Assembly (NCBI GenBank): GCA_002385665.1
Contig: DGDX01000053.1
Coordinates: forward strand, 791 to 22,064
Source of the DNA: Firmicutes bacterium UBA3941
Lineage (GTDB): Bacteria > Bacillota > Clostridia > Caldicoprobacterales > UBA3941
DNA: 21,274 nucleotides
Direction of reading: 5' to 3'
In this document: in pieces, positions 1 to 6,633 of the stretch
How the letters are laid out: each line of letters begins with the position of its first letter
Position numbering within the stretch: the first letter of the stretch is position 1
Program-made: the position numbers and the translations under genes
The notes under the pieces: generated by a model
Databases searched by the model: none
Seen by the model: the letters and a program-made list of their open reading frames with translations, nothing else
What the model was told of the DNA's origin: nothing

Positions 1-51
1 TAGATTCCCGGAAGGCTGAACACCGCTAAATATAATCTTCTTCTGGCTCAT
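1..51 (-). CDS. trpS: Tryptophan-tRNA ligase, N-terminal 17 codons (partial)
   Basis: Only the first 17 codons lie in the window; the gene runs off the left edge on the minus strand. The reading is MSQKKIIFSGVQPSGNL. The segment IFSGVQPSGNL is the typical N-terminus of bacterial tryptophanyl-tRNA synthetase, a class I enzyme whose beta-strand 1 leads into the ATP-binding loop (established knowledge). The enzyme charges tRNA-Trp in the cytoplasm. The start is the ATG at 49-51; a purine-rich AAAAGGA lies upstream at a rather long spacing, and an in-frame TAA just before the ATG excludes a longer start. It is divergent from pdxS, with about 165 bp between them. Confidence is limited only by the short length. 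Confidence 0.8.
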   Translation of the reverse strand, partial: MSQKKIIFSGVQPSGNL

Positions 52-153
52 TATAATGACACATCCTTTTGTATTATGTGAATTCTATTGTAGCACCAAC
101 CCCGGAAGGAATTCAAGAGCCTACAAAATAGTTTAAATTTTTATCAGGTGAAT

Positions 154-182
154 TATTCAAATATCCTATTTTGTGGTATAGT
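154..182 (+). promoter_or_regulatory. Weak candidate sigma-A promoter of pdxS
   Basis: A TATAGT hexamer at 177-182 could be the -10 element. The hexamer 17 bp upstream (TATTCA, 154-159) is a poor -35 match. It lies 34 bp before the pdxS start. No binding site for a known pyridoxine regulator was recognised. Confidence 0.3.
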
Positions 183-216
183 ATATATTGAAATATATTA
201 ATTCGGGAGTGATTAG

Positions 217-1089
217 ATGAGCAAGAACTATGAACAATATAAACCTATCCTAGATAAGTTAATGGGCGGAGTGATAATGGATGTTACTACTCCGGAACAG
301 GCAAAAATAGCAGAGGAAGCCGGTGCCTGCTCGGTCATGGCTTTGGAAAGGATTCCGGCGGATATCCGGGCAGCAGGCGGAGTTTCCAGAATGAGCGATC
401 CAAAGATGATTAGGAGTATACAGGAAACAGTTTCACTTCCAGTCATGGCAAAGGTACGCATAGGCCATTTTGTGGAAGCTCGAATATTGGAGGCTATCGG
501 TATTGATTTTATCGATGAAAGTGAAGTCCTAACTCCAGCTGACGATAAGTATCACATCGATAAGAATGCCTTTAAGACTCCCTTTGTATGCGGAGCCAAG
601 AATCTGGGTGAGGCCTTAAGAAGGATCAATGAAGGTGCAGCAATGATACGAACAAAGGGTGAACCGGGAACCGGCGATATCGTTCAGGCCGTTCGTCATA
701 TGAGGGCCATCAATCAGGAGATTGCAACCTTAAAAGGGCTTAGGGAAGATGAACTGTATTTCTACTCCAAAGAACTTCAAGTCCCCTACGAACTGGTTAA
801 ATATGTTCACGAAAACGGCGCATTGCCCGTGCCCAACTTTGCAGCCGGCGGTGTGGCAACTCCTGCAGACGCAGCCCTGATGATGCACTTAGGTGCAGAC
901 GGTGTGTTTGTTGGTTCCGGTATATTTAAATCCGGGGATCCTGCCAAGAGGGCAAAGGCCATAGTTGAAGCAGTGGCCAATTACAAGGATTTTAAACTCA
1001 TTGCAAAGCTTTCTGAAGACCTGGGAGAAGCAATGGTAGGAATAAATGAGGAAGAAATTGAAGTCATAATGGCAAACCGGGGAATATAA
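217..1089 (+). CDS. pdxS: Pyridoxal 5'-phosphate synthase, PdxS subunit
   Basis: PdxS condenses ribose 5-phosphate, glyceraldehyde 3-phosphate and ammonia to make pyridoxal 5'-phosphate in the DXP-independent vitamin B6 pathway. The 290-residue protein has the family's normal length and a near-consensus sequence throughout. Visible are the conserved Asp22 in IMDVT, the catalytic lysines Lys79 (VMAKVRIGH) and Lys147 (RTKGEPGTG), and the phosphate-binding [10 protein letters not shown] and [12 protein letters not shown] segments of the TIM barrel. The ATG start follows GGGAG at 205-209. PdxS normally forms a 12+12 complex with the glutaminase PdxT, which supplies ammonia and usually follows in the same operon. 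Here no pdxT follows: a hairpin and the convergent bofA come next. PdxT may be encoded elsewhere, or free ammonium may be used (inference). Confidence 0.97.
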   Translation: MSKNYEQYKPILDKLMGGVIMDVTTPEQAKIAEEAGACSVMALERIPADIRAAGGVSRMSDPKMIRSIQETVSLPVMAKVRIGHFVEARILEAIGIDFIDESEVLTPADDKYHIDKNAFKTPFVCGAKNLGEALRRINEGAAMIRTKGEPGTGDIVQAVRHMRAINQEIATLKGLREDELYFYSKELQVPYELVKYVHENGALPVPNFAAGGVATPADAALMMHLGADGVFVGSGIFKSGDPAKRAKAIVEAVANYKDFKLIAKLSEDLGEAMVGINEEEIEVIMANRGI

Positions 1090-1102
1090 TAATATTCTAT
1101 GG

Positions 1103-1131
1103 ATCCCATGCCCCTGGAGGGAGCATGGGAT
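1103..1131 (+). terminator. Stem-loop after pdxS, probable terminator
   Basis: A perfect 9-bp inverted repeat ATCCCATGC/GCATGGGAT starts 13 bp after the pdxS stop and encloses a further CCC/GGG pairing. The tail TATTATGTATT is U-rich but not a clean run. It lies between convergent pdxS and bofA, so it may act in both directions. Confidence 0.55.
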
Positions 1132-1150
1132 TATTATGTATTAAGCTACT

Positions 1151-1429
1151 TTAGTGTTCTAATATGTATTGAAGCAACAATATCAATATTATTCCGGGAA
1201 CCCCCAGAAAACCAACTATTAAAGCGGTTATGGGGTTGATAGCTACCGTTATATTAATTAATCCCCCGACAAGATTGAGAATCCACAGGATAATGCCCCC
1301 CAAAATCCCATTATAAATGAATTTAAGGAGCTTTTTCAGCGGTACCAGGAGCAGCCATCCAACCAGATATAGGAGTACCAAGCCTGCAGCATAACCAATA
1401 ACAACACCAAAGGGAATTCCCAAATCCAT
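1151..1429 (-). CDS. bofA: Pro-sigma-K processing inhibitor BofA-like membrane protein
   Basis: BofA is a small integral membrane protein that, with SpoIVFA, holds the SpoIVFB protease inactive in the mother cell until the forespore signals, thereby timing sigma-K activation (known in Bacillus subtilis). The 92-residue product is almost wholly hydrophobic, with an N-terminal membrane segment (about residues 6-26) and a C-terminal segment beginning VAINPITALIVGFLGVPGI; the NPITALIVGFLGVPG motif is a hallmark of the family. I chose the ATG at 1427-1429; an in-frame TTG at 1450 would add seven residues but has no better ribosome binding site. It follows yaaL by 110-130 bp on the same strand, the order seen in many Firmicutes, but recR is missing here. 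Confidence 0.85.
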   Translation of the reverse strand: MDLGIPFGVVIGYAAGLVLLYLVGWLLLVPLKKLLKFIYNGILGGIILWILNLVGGLINITVAINPITALIVGFLGVPGIILILLLQYILEH

Positions 1430-1559
1430 ATCCCAGACCCCATTTCGCAAAGTGGTTCACTAAATGTATATGGATAGGCATTCCCTTTTATGACTCCTTA
1501 TTTAATAACAAGGCACACCTTGGTTTTCTCCATCCTGACCATCATCTATATGACAGTAT

Positions 1560-1799
1560 TTAGTTAAAACCTTTGCTTGGCTCTTCCTGAAGAATCTGTT
1601 TGTTTTGAAAGCCCAATTTACGTGCCTGCTTAATTAGATACATGTACTTTAGCTTGGCAGCTTCCATCTGGTATATGGCATAATCAACCAGATCCGGATC
1701 GCTTACAAGCTCAAAATAGTTTTGGGCTTGCAACCATTCGCTCCGGGCTTGGGTCAATATTGCCAGGAATTCTGCCTTCTCCCTGGGATCTTCCAACAT
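1560..1799 (-). CDS. yaaL: YaaL family protein (DUF2508)
   Basis: A 79-residue soluble, helix-rich, charged protein of the DUF2508/YaaL family, whose function is unknown. The signature is the central DPDLVDYAIYQMEAAKLKYM, followed by a basic helix LIKQARKLGF. In many Firmicutes yaaL sits between recR and bofA; here it precedes bofA, but the upstream gene is an unrelated lipoprotein. The ATG follows an excellent GGGGAGG site. That site lies in the left arm of a long inverted repeat (1805-1921), so translation could be controlled by RNA pairing if transcription starts upstream of the repeat. Confidence 0.85.
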   Translation of the reverse strand: MLEDPREKAEFLAILTQARSEWLQAQNYFELVSDPDLVDYAIYQMEAAKLKYMYLIKQARKLGFQNKQILQEEPSKGFN

Positions 1800-1804
1800 A
1801 TTAA

Positions 1805-1921
1805 AACCTCCCCTTATACGCAGATTAATTATATTCCATTATCATCTAGTCACTATTGTTGCCATTATTGTGCATTCTAAACCGCAAATTCATAGATAGT
1901 AATGGAATATAAGGGGAGGTT
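1805..1921 (-). repeat. Imperfect inverted repeat in the yaaL leader covering its ribosome binding site
   Basis: The left arm (1805-1847) and right arm (1894-1921) are inverted copies. The outer 14 bases AACCTCCCCTTATA (1805-1818) match the complement of the right arm exactly, and the inner 14 bases (1834-1847) match 12 of 14. The left arm carries 15 extra bases (1819-1833) flanked by TTATA direct repeats, which suggests slippage. In a minus-strand transcript the right arm would act as an anti-Shine-Dalgarno against the yaaL GGGGAGG. A TATAAT at 1828-1833 inside the extra bases could instead be a -10 element, giving a short leader without the pairing. Confidence 0.65.
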
Positions 1922-1963
1922 CAGGCTCAGTTATGTAGTTTCCTTTGGTGACCGGCTATTGGT

Positions 1964-2365
1964 TTATGACTCCTTGGTTAAATTAATGGTCACTATCTGA
2001 TTATCAAAGGTCATGGATTCCTTATCTATTGTAACATCAAAAAATAAAGGCGTATCGCCATCATCATCGTCACCTATTTGTAGCTTATCTTCTTCAAGCC
2101 ACTCATAATTTACGCTGTTCATCATAATATTGACCTTTTCCTTGTTTATGAATTCAATTGTGCTGTCCGGTTCAAACACTATGCCGATCAGCATTTGCTG
2201 AAGCCCTGTAAACATATCATCGCTGACTTCCTTAAACTCTAAGTCATCTACCTTCCATTTCCCTATAACCTTTTTCGAGTACCCGCCGGACGAGCATCCT
2301 GTAAAAAACGAAACAGATAATGACAAAACAATGAATAATACAATAGTCCTATTCCTCAACTTCAT
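1964..2365 (-). CDS. Small lipoprotein with a lipocalin-like body
   Basis: A 133-residue protein with a lipoprotein signal peptide: basic MKLRNR, a hydrophobic stretch, and a lipobox ending FFTGC with the lipidated cysteine at residue 24, followed by SSGG. The mature part begins VIGKWKVDDLEF and alternates strands in the manner of the DUF5640/lipocalin-like domains of Gram-positive lipoproteins; this family call is tentative and no ligand can be inferred. The start is the ATG at 2363-2365, which has a clear GGAGGG site; a longer in-frame start at 2440 would put 25 atypical residues before the signal peptide and would lie upstream of the promoter. It is probably monocistronic, with its own promoter and two operator-like palindromes directly upstream. 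Confidence 0.75.
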   Translation of the reverse strand: MKLRNRTIVLFIVLSLSVSFFTGCSSGGYSKKVIGKWKVDDLEFKEVSDDMFTGLQQMLIGIVFEPDSTIEFINKEKVNIMMNSVNYEWLEEDKLQIGDDDDGDTPLFFDVTIDKESMTFDNQIVTINLTKES

Positions 2366-2388
2366 TCTATACCCTCCAAAAATAAGAT

Positions 2389-2439
2389 CACATTCTGCAC
2401 AATGTAGCATATTATAGCACATTATGCAGAATGTGACCA
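2389..2439 (-). promoter_or_regulatory. Lipoprotein promoter with two matching palindromic operators
   Basis: A consensus TATAAT -10 (2411-2416) has TGGTCA (2434-2439) 17 bp upstream as -35. Two 18-bp palindromes of the form CACATTnTGCAnAATGTR flank the -10: one at 2418-2435 (arms CACATT/AATGTG, perfect) in the spacer, and one at 2389-2406 over the expected transcription start. Together they also form a 17-bp inverted repeat with one mismatch (2388-2404 and 2420-2436). This is a typical repressor arrangement; the regulator is not identified. Confidence 0.6.
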
Positions 2440-2461
2440 TGATTACTTTAAAGGGTGTTAC

Positions 2462-3946
2462 CTAACTGTTAAACTTCCATACCATATCATTCCACAGCAA
2501 TTCCTTTTTAAATCCGATTATATCGGTATCCTTGTTGATATGGAGAAACTCAATTCCAGCCATTTCAGCAAAGTCCCTCATGTGCTCTGCTGTCAGAGCG
2601 TAGCTCATTACAGTATGATGGGCTCCTCCTGCCAGAATCCAGGCCTCGGCTGAAGTCCTTAAGTTGGGCATGGGCTCCCACATCACCCTGGCTACAGGAA
2701 GTTTGGGCATATCCTTAAGAGGGGCTTTGGCTTTTACATCATTGACTATCATGCGCATACGCCCTCCCATATCTATCAATGATACGAGAATGGCATCCCC
2801 TTCCTGTCCTTCAAAGACCATCCGTGCGGGATTTTCACGGTTACCTATCCCCAGGGGATGAACCTCAATGGCCGGCCTTCCGGCGGCAATGGAGGGACAA
2901 ACCTCCAGCATATGGGCCCCCAGGATAAGTTCATTGCCCTTTTCCAGATGATATGTATAGTCCTCCATAAAGGTGGTACCTCCTGGCAAGCCTGAGGCCA
3001 TGACCTTCATAACCCTGGTCAGGGCAGAAGTCTTCCAATCCCCTTCACCACCAAAGCCATAGCCCCTGGCCATTAATCTTTGGACGGCCAGTCCGGGCAG
3101 CTGTTTAAGGCCGTGTAAATCCTCGAAAGTAGTGGTAAAGGCTCCAAATTCCCCTTCTTCAAGAAATTTTGTCATACCCAGCTCAATTCTGGCCTGATAG
3201 CTAATGGAATCCCTGTCAGAGGTATTTATGTCATACAGGCTGGCGTATTCTTCCATAAGAGATGCTATATCTTTATCTGAAACTCCGTCTATATACTCTA
3301 CCAGATCCCCTACCGGATGATAGTTGACTGACCAACCAAATTTGATTTGGGCTTCCACCTTATCCCCTTCGGTAACGGCTACTTCCCGCATATTGTCACC
3401 AAAGCGGGCAAGCTTTAGGGAACGGGATTCGCTTAAGCCTATGGCGGATCTCATCCATCCTCCTATGGATTCGTGAACTTCCCTATCCTCCCAATGTCCC
3501 ACGACAACCTTTCTCGGAATCCTCAATCTCGCTCCAATGAAGCCATGCTCCCTGTCCCCATGGGCTGATTGGTTGAGATTCATAAAATCCATATCGATCT
3601 CATCCCAGGGAATCTCCCTGTTAAATTGGGTGTTTAGATGTAAAAGCGGTTTATTCAATATAGAAAGCCCCGCAATCCACATCTTTGAGGGTGAAAATGT
3701 ATGCATCCAGGTGATAACACCTGCACAATTTTTATGGAAATTGGCCTCCTCCATAACCCTGGTAATCTGGGAAGGAGTTGTAACTATACCCTTAAAGACC
3801 ACCTTGCCGCATATAGCTTCAGACTGGTCCAAAGCCTGAGCGATAATTTGGGAATGCTCCTTTACCTGTACTAACGTCTCTTCTCCGTAAAGGTGCTGGC
3901 TTCCCGTCACAAACCAAAACTCGTATTGCTTTAAATCTGCCATCAT
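2462..3946 (-). CDS. araA: L-arabinose isomerase
   Basis: AraA converts L-arabinose to L-ribulose in the cytoplasm, the first step of arabinose catabolism, and needs Mn2+. The 494-residue protein has the standard family length and conserved sequence from FWFVTGSQHLYG at the N-terminus onward. The metal and catalytic residues are present: Glu301 in FGGEGDW, Glu328 in FMEDY, His345 in LGAHMLE and His444 in GGAHHTV. Two adjacent ATG codons (3944-3946 and 3941-3943) follow a strong GGAGGG; the first gives 5 nt of spacing and the second 8, so the product may be one residue shorter. No araB or araD adjoins it; the neighbours are a lipoprotein gene and deoD. Copy A of the repeated leader element (3986-4063) ends 39 nt before the start and may control it. 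Confidence 0.97.
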   Translation of the reverse strand: MMADLKQYEFWFVTGSQHLYGEETLVQVKEHSQIIAQALDQSEAICGKVVFKGIVTTPSQITRVMEEANFHKNCAGVITWMHTFSPSKMWIAGLSILNKPLLHLNTQFNREIPWDEIDMDFMNLNQSAHGDREHGFIGARLRIPRKVVVGHWEDREVHESIGGWMRSAIGLSESRSLKLARFGDNMREVAVTEGDKVEAQIKFGWSVNYHPVGDLVEYIDGVSDKDIASLMEEYASLYDINTSDRDSISYQARIELGMTKFLEEGEFGAFTTTFEDLHGLKQLPGLAVQRLMARGYGFGGEGDWKTSALTRVMKVMASGLPGGTTFMEDYTYHLEKGNELILGAHMLEVCPSIAAGRPAIEVHPLGIGNRENPARMVFEGQEGDAILVSLIDMGGRMRMIVNDVKAKAPLKDMPKLPVARVMWEPMPNLRTSAEAWILAGGAHHTVMSYALTAEHMRDFAEMAGIEFLHINKDTDIIGFKKELLWNDMVWKFNS

Positions 3947-3985
3947 ACGTCCCTCCTTGAACCTAAAAATTTAATACCATAACGC

Positions 3986-4063
3986 GTTGTGCCAGTCAAT
4001 CATATGCCGGTAATGGCTATTTATCGCTACTTCCGACATCCGCTTATCAATAGCTCCTTACCT
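3986..4063 (-). ncRNA. Repeated structured leader element, copy A (upstream of araA)
   Basis: A 78-nt stretch read on the minus strand is homologous to the plus-strand stretch 10448-10535 before ogt: 62 of 78 aligned bases are identical, with a single 10-nt indel. It can fold with helix P1 (4062-4058 GGTAA with 4013-4009 TTACC), a small internal loop, and helix P2 (4054-4046 GCTATTGAT with 4024-4016 ATAAATAGC, one mismatch). The loop holds the conserved block AAGCGGATG-TCGGAAG, and the 3' flank ends CTGGCACAAC. I do not recognise a known riboswitch. It occupies half of the gap between deoD and araA. Confidence 0.6.
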
Positions 4064-4101
4064 AAGGTTATGAACTAGCACATGAGGTTACCATAATATC
4101 T

Positions 4102-4809
4102 TTATTCTACAATACCAAGGGCAAGCTCTATCATCTGGGTAAATGTGGTCTGTCTCTCTTCACTGGTACATGCCTCACCTGTAAAGGGCAGGTCCGAAAT
4201 GGTGCAGATGCATAGGGCATTCTTCCCCGCTCTTGCTGCATTCATGTAGAGGGCTGCAGCTTCCATTTCAACGGCTAAAACCCCCATCTTCTTCCACTTA
4301 CCAAGACTCTCAGAGTCATCATAGAAGGTATCCGAGGTGAAGATATTACCCACCTTTATATTAAGGTCCTTTTTTCTTGCCATATTTACCGCCCTCTCCA
4401 GCAAGGAATAGCTGGCTATAGGTGCAAAGGTGCCGGGCAGGTCATATTGGTGTGCATAATTGGAATTGGTACATGCTCCCATGGCTATCACAATATCCCG
4501 AATCTCTACATCATCCCTAATTCCACCTGCTGATCCGACCCGGATGATGTTTTCCACACCATAGAAGTTATAAAGTTCATAGGTATAGATTCCCACCGAA
4601 GGCATACCCATACCGTGGCCCATGGTAGAAACCCTTACCCCCTTATAATATCCTGTAAATCCCAACATCCCCCTTACATCGTTAAAGCATTTGGCATCCT
4701 CTAAATAGTTTTCTGCAATGAACCTGGCTCTTAGGGGATCTCCCGGCATTATAACGGTGGGAGCAATTTCCCCCATCTTTGCCCGATTATGAGGTGTCGG
4801 TACTGACAC
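4102..4809 (-). CDS. deoD: Purine nucleoside phosphorylase, hexameric DeoD type
   Basis: DeoD cleaves purine (deoxy)ribonucleosides with phosphate to give the free base and (deoxy)ribose 1-phosphate in the salvage pathway. The 235-residue length is that of the hexameric family (phosphorylase family 1). Visible motifs are the phosphate-binding GDPLRARF (residues 23-30) and RVGSAGG (90-96), the ribose-binding EMEAAALY (181-188), and Asp206 in TISDLPF, which corresponds to the catalytic Asp204 of the E. coli enzyme. The start is a GTG at 4807-4809, seven bases after AAAGGAG. It sits between araA and an alcohol dehydrogenase on the same strand with gaps of about 155 and 176 bp, so a shared operon is possible but not shown. 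Confidence 0.96.
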   Translation of the reverse strand: MSVPTPHNRAKMGEIAPTVIMPGDPLRARFIAENYLEDAKCFNDVRGMLGFTGYYKGVRVSTMGHGMGMPSVGIYTYELYNFYGVENIIRVGSAGGIRDDVEIRDIVIAMGACTNSNYAHQYDLPGTFAPIASYSLLERAVNMARKKDLNIKVGNIFTSDTFYDDSESLGKWKKMGVLAVEMEAAALYMNAARAGKNALCICTISDLPFTGEACTSEERQTTFTQMIELALGIVE

Positions 4810-4859
4810 AGCAATTCTCCTTTCTTTTAAATGGCGTTTTTAGCGTTTCCTAAAGAACA

Positions 4860-4879
4860 GGGCGGCTAAAAAGCCGCCC
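4860..4879 (-). terminator. GC-rich hairpin between the alcohol dehydrogenase and deoD
   Basis: A perfect 8-bp stem GGGCGGCT/AGCCGCCC closes a 4-base loop. On the minus strand it is followed by CTGTTCTTT rather than a U-run, so it may be a weak terminator or an intercistronic stabilising hairpin. A second weaker stem, CCCCTAT/ATAGGGG (4942-4948 with 4965-4971), lies just after the dehydrogenase stop. Confidence 0.45.
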
Positions 4880-4985
4880 ACATACATTACGTCCTTTATA
4901 ACAAAACCTCAAGACTGACGGTTTTTGTACCTTTTTATTATCCCCTATATTTATTTATTCTACCATAGGGGCTAAACACAGTCCA

Positions 4986-6158
4986 TTACAGTGCCAGCCT
5001 GTAGATCTTCTCAATATCCTCATTATACAAGGGAACGAAATTACCCAGATGCTCCCCTTCCTTCAATCCAATATTCTTGACCATAAAGGGAATGTCCTCT
5101 TCCCTGGCACCTAACTCTCTAAAGTTGAGAGGCAGGCCGAGGGATCCCCAGAACTCTTCCAGCCTCTTAATTCCTTCAAGAGCTGTGTTTTCGGGATTGG
5201 CATAGTCCATATGGCATCCCCAAACCCGGACTGCTATTTGGGCAAAGCGGTTAACATCGTGCTTCATAACGTATTTCATCCAGGCAGGAACCATTACAGC
5301 CAAACCTGCACCATGGGCAACGTCATAAAGGGCGGAAAGTTCGTGCTCCATACCATGGCTGCTCCAATCCTGCTCCCGTCCAACCCCGCATAGATTGTTG
5401 TGGGCTACCATACCGGCCCACATGATGTTGGCTCTGGCACCATAATCCTCGGGATTCTTTATAGCCTTGGGTGCTTCCTTTATCATGGTCAGCAGTACGG
5501 CTTCGCAAAGCCTATCGGTGACCTCAACGTCCTTCGTATTGGTAAAATAGCGTTCGAAGACATGGGCCATTATGTCGGCAACACCGTTGGCGGTCTGCTC
5601 AGGAGGTAAAGTAAAGGTCAGCTCCGGATTCAGTATTGAAAATACAGGACGGATGGCGTCTCCGGATGCTCCCCTCTTGAGCATTCCATCTTCATGGGTA
5701 ATGACCGAGCTGGAAGAACCCTCACTGCCTGCAGCTGCCAGGGTTAGTATTGTACCTACTGGCAGAGCCTCTGTAATGATCATATCCTTTGAGTAAAAAT
5801 CCCAAAAGTCCCCATCATAGGGTACACCGGCAGCGATGGCCTTGGCAGAGTCGATGGCACTACCTCCGCCGACAGCCAAAATGAAATCAACGCCTTCCTT
5901 GCGACAAAGATCAATACCTTCATATACTAAACCACTTCTGGGATTTGGCATTGCGCCACCTAGTTCGATGTAGGGTATGTCGGAGGCTTCCAATGAGGCT
6001 TTAACCCTGTCCAGGAGCCCTGATCTCTTTACAGAGCCACCGCCGTAATGTATAAGAACCTTGGTTCCCCCAAAGCGGGTTACATAATGACCTGCCTCAT
6101 TTTCGGTACCACGACCGAAGACAAAGTATGTAGGACTATAAAATGTAAAATTATCCAT
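4986..6158 (-). CDS. Iron-containing alcohol dehydrogenase (BdhA/YugJ-type butanol dehydrogenase)
   Basis: A cytoplasmic group III alcohol dehydrogenase that reduces aldehydes to alcohols (or the reverse) with NAD(P)H. The 390-residue length and the N-terminal MDNFTFYSPTYFVFGRG are typical of the butanol dehydrogenase/YqhD branch. The cofactor motif AVGGGSAIDSAK (95-106) and the metal ligands Asp195, His199 (ADIMAHVFE), His268 (SSHGMEHEL) and His282 (DVAHGAG) are all present. The ATG follows GGAGGG at good spacing, and a TATAAT at 6203-6208 is a plausible -10, though no good -35 was found. In a fermentative anaerobe it would dispose of reducing power as ethanol or butanol (inference). Substrate and NADH/NADPH preference cannot be read from the sequence. 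Confidence 0.93.
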   Translation of the reverse strand: MDNFTFYSPTYFVFGRGTENEAGHYVTRFGGTKVLIHYGGGSVKRSGLLDRVKASLEASDIPYIELGGAMPNPRSGLVYEGIDLCRKEGVDFILAVGGGSAIDSAKAIAAGVPYDGDFWDFYSKDMIITEALPVGTILTLAAAGSEGSSSSVITHEDGMLKRGASGDAIRPVFSILNPELTFTLPPEQTANGVADIMAHVFERYFTNTKDVEVTDRLCEAVLLTMIKEAPKAIKNPEDYGARANIMWAGMVAHNNLCGVGREQDWSSHGMEHELSALYDVAHGAGLAVMVPAWMKYVMKHDVNRFAQIAVRVWGCHMDYANPENTALEGIKRLEEFWGSLGLPLNFRELGAREEDIPFMVKNIGLKEGEHLGNFVPLYNEDIEKIYRLAL

Positions 6159-6246
6159 GCAAAACCCTCCTATATTGATTCTTCATTGGTAGTTATAATC
6201 TAATTATACACTATTATCGGGGAATTGACACGCTCAAAGTAATAAT

Positions 6247-6280
6247 AAAGGGCATATCCACTCCCGGGAATACGCCCTTT
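6247..6280 (-). terminator. Terminator-like hairpin after feoC
   Basis: Arms AAAGGGCATAT (6247-6257) and ATACGCCCTTT (6270-6280) pair at 10 of 11 positions around a loop containing the palindrome TCCCGGGA. On the minus strand the tail is ATTATTACTTT. It lies 60 bp beyond the feoC stop and before the alcohol dehydrogenase promoter, and probably ends the feo transcript. Confidence 0.55.
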
Positions 6281-6339
6281 GTATTTACAGATTATTTGTT
6301 TTTAGAGCGAGCAATAGCAATTACCCACTTAAGTTAATC

Positions 6340-6615
6340 CTACATATCCAAAAACCTCTTACCCTTATCGGTGATAGTCAAGGTGGTAATAGGCCTTCCT
6401 CCTGTCACAGGCCCCATACACCCGTTCTTAAAGCTTGGACAGGAACTGCATTTGCTTATTGTAATATTCTCCTCTTTTATATAGCCCATCTTCTCCAATT
6501 TGGATAGGATATGGTTTACAACCTCCTGGCTGGTATCAAGCCTTCTGGCCAGGTGTTCCCTGGAATAGACGTTCATGGCGTTAACTTCCCTCAAGGTATT
6601 GAGCAGTATGCTCAT
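6340..6615 (-). CDS. feoC: FeoC-like winged-helix protein with cysteine cluster
   Basis: A 91-residue protein: an N-terminal winged-helix domain (residues 1-50, with the recognition-helix region DTSQEVVNHILSKLEKMGYI) is followed by a cysteine-containing wing with Cys56, Cys59 and Cys66 in KCSSCPSFKNGC. This matches the FeoC-like transcriptional regulator family, members of which bind an Fe-S cluster in some bacteria and interact with FeoB (known). The ATG at 6613-6615 follows GGGAGG and lies 18 bp after the feoB stop, so it is the third gene of the operon. Iron- or redox-dependent regulation of FeoB is an inference from context. After the cysteine motif a second short segment, ITTLTITDKGKRFLDM, continues the wing. 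Confidence 0.82.
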   Translation of the reverse strand: MSILLNTLREVNAMNVYSREHLARRLDTSQEVVNHILSKLEKMGYIKEENITISKCSSCPSFKNGCMGPVTGGRPITTLTITDKGKRFLDM

Positions 6616-6633
6616 CTTACATTCCTCCCAGCA

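Noticed and set aside
1964..2440. Longer 158-codon form of the lipoprotein
   Set aside because: The extra 25 N-terminal residues are translated from the operator/promoter region, lack a ribosome binding site, and would displace the signal peptide.
2664..2861. Open frames on the plus strand inside araA
   Set aside because: These and the many other frames opposite long genes are shadows: no ribosome binding site, no family resemblance, and a fully conserved gene on the other strand.
4092..4102. Extension of copy A/B similarity to a shared TTGTAGAATAA (minus strand near 4095-4105 and plus strand near 10389)
   Set aside because: In copy A it is the end of the deoD reading frame, and the spacing to the element differs by 10 nt with no similarity between, so it is probably chance.
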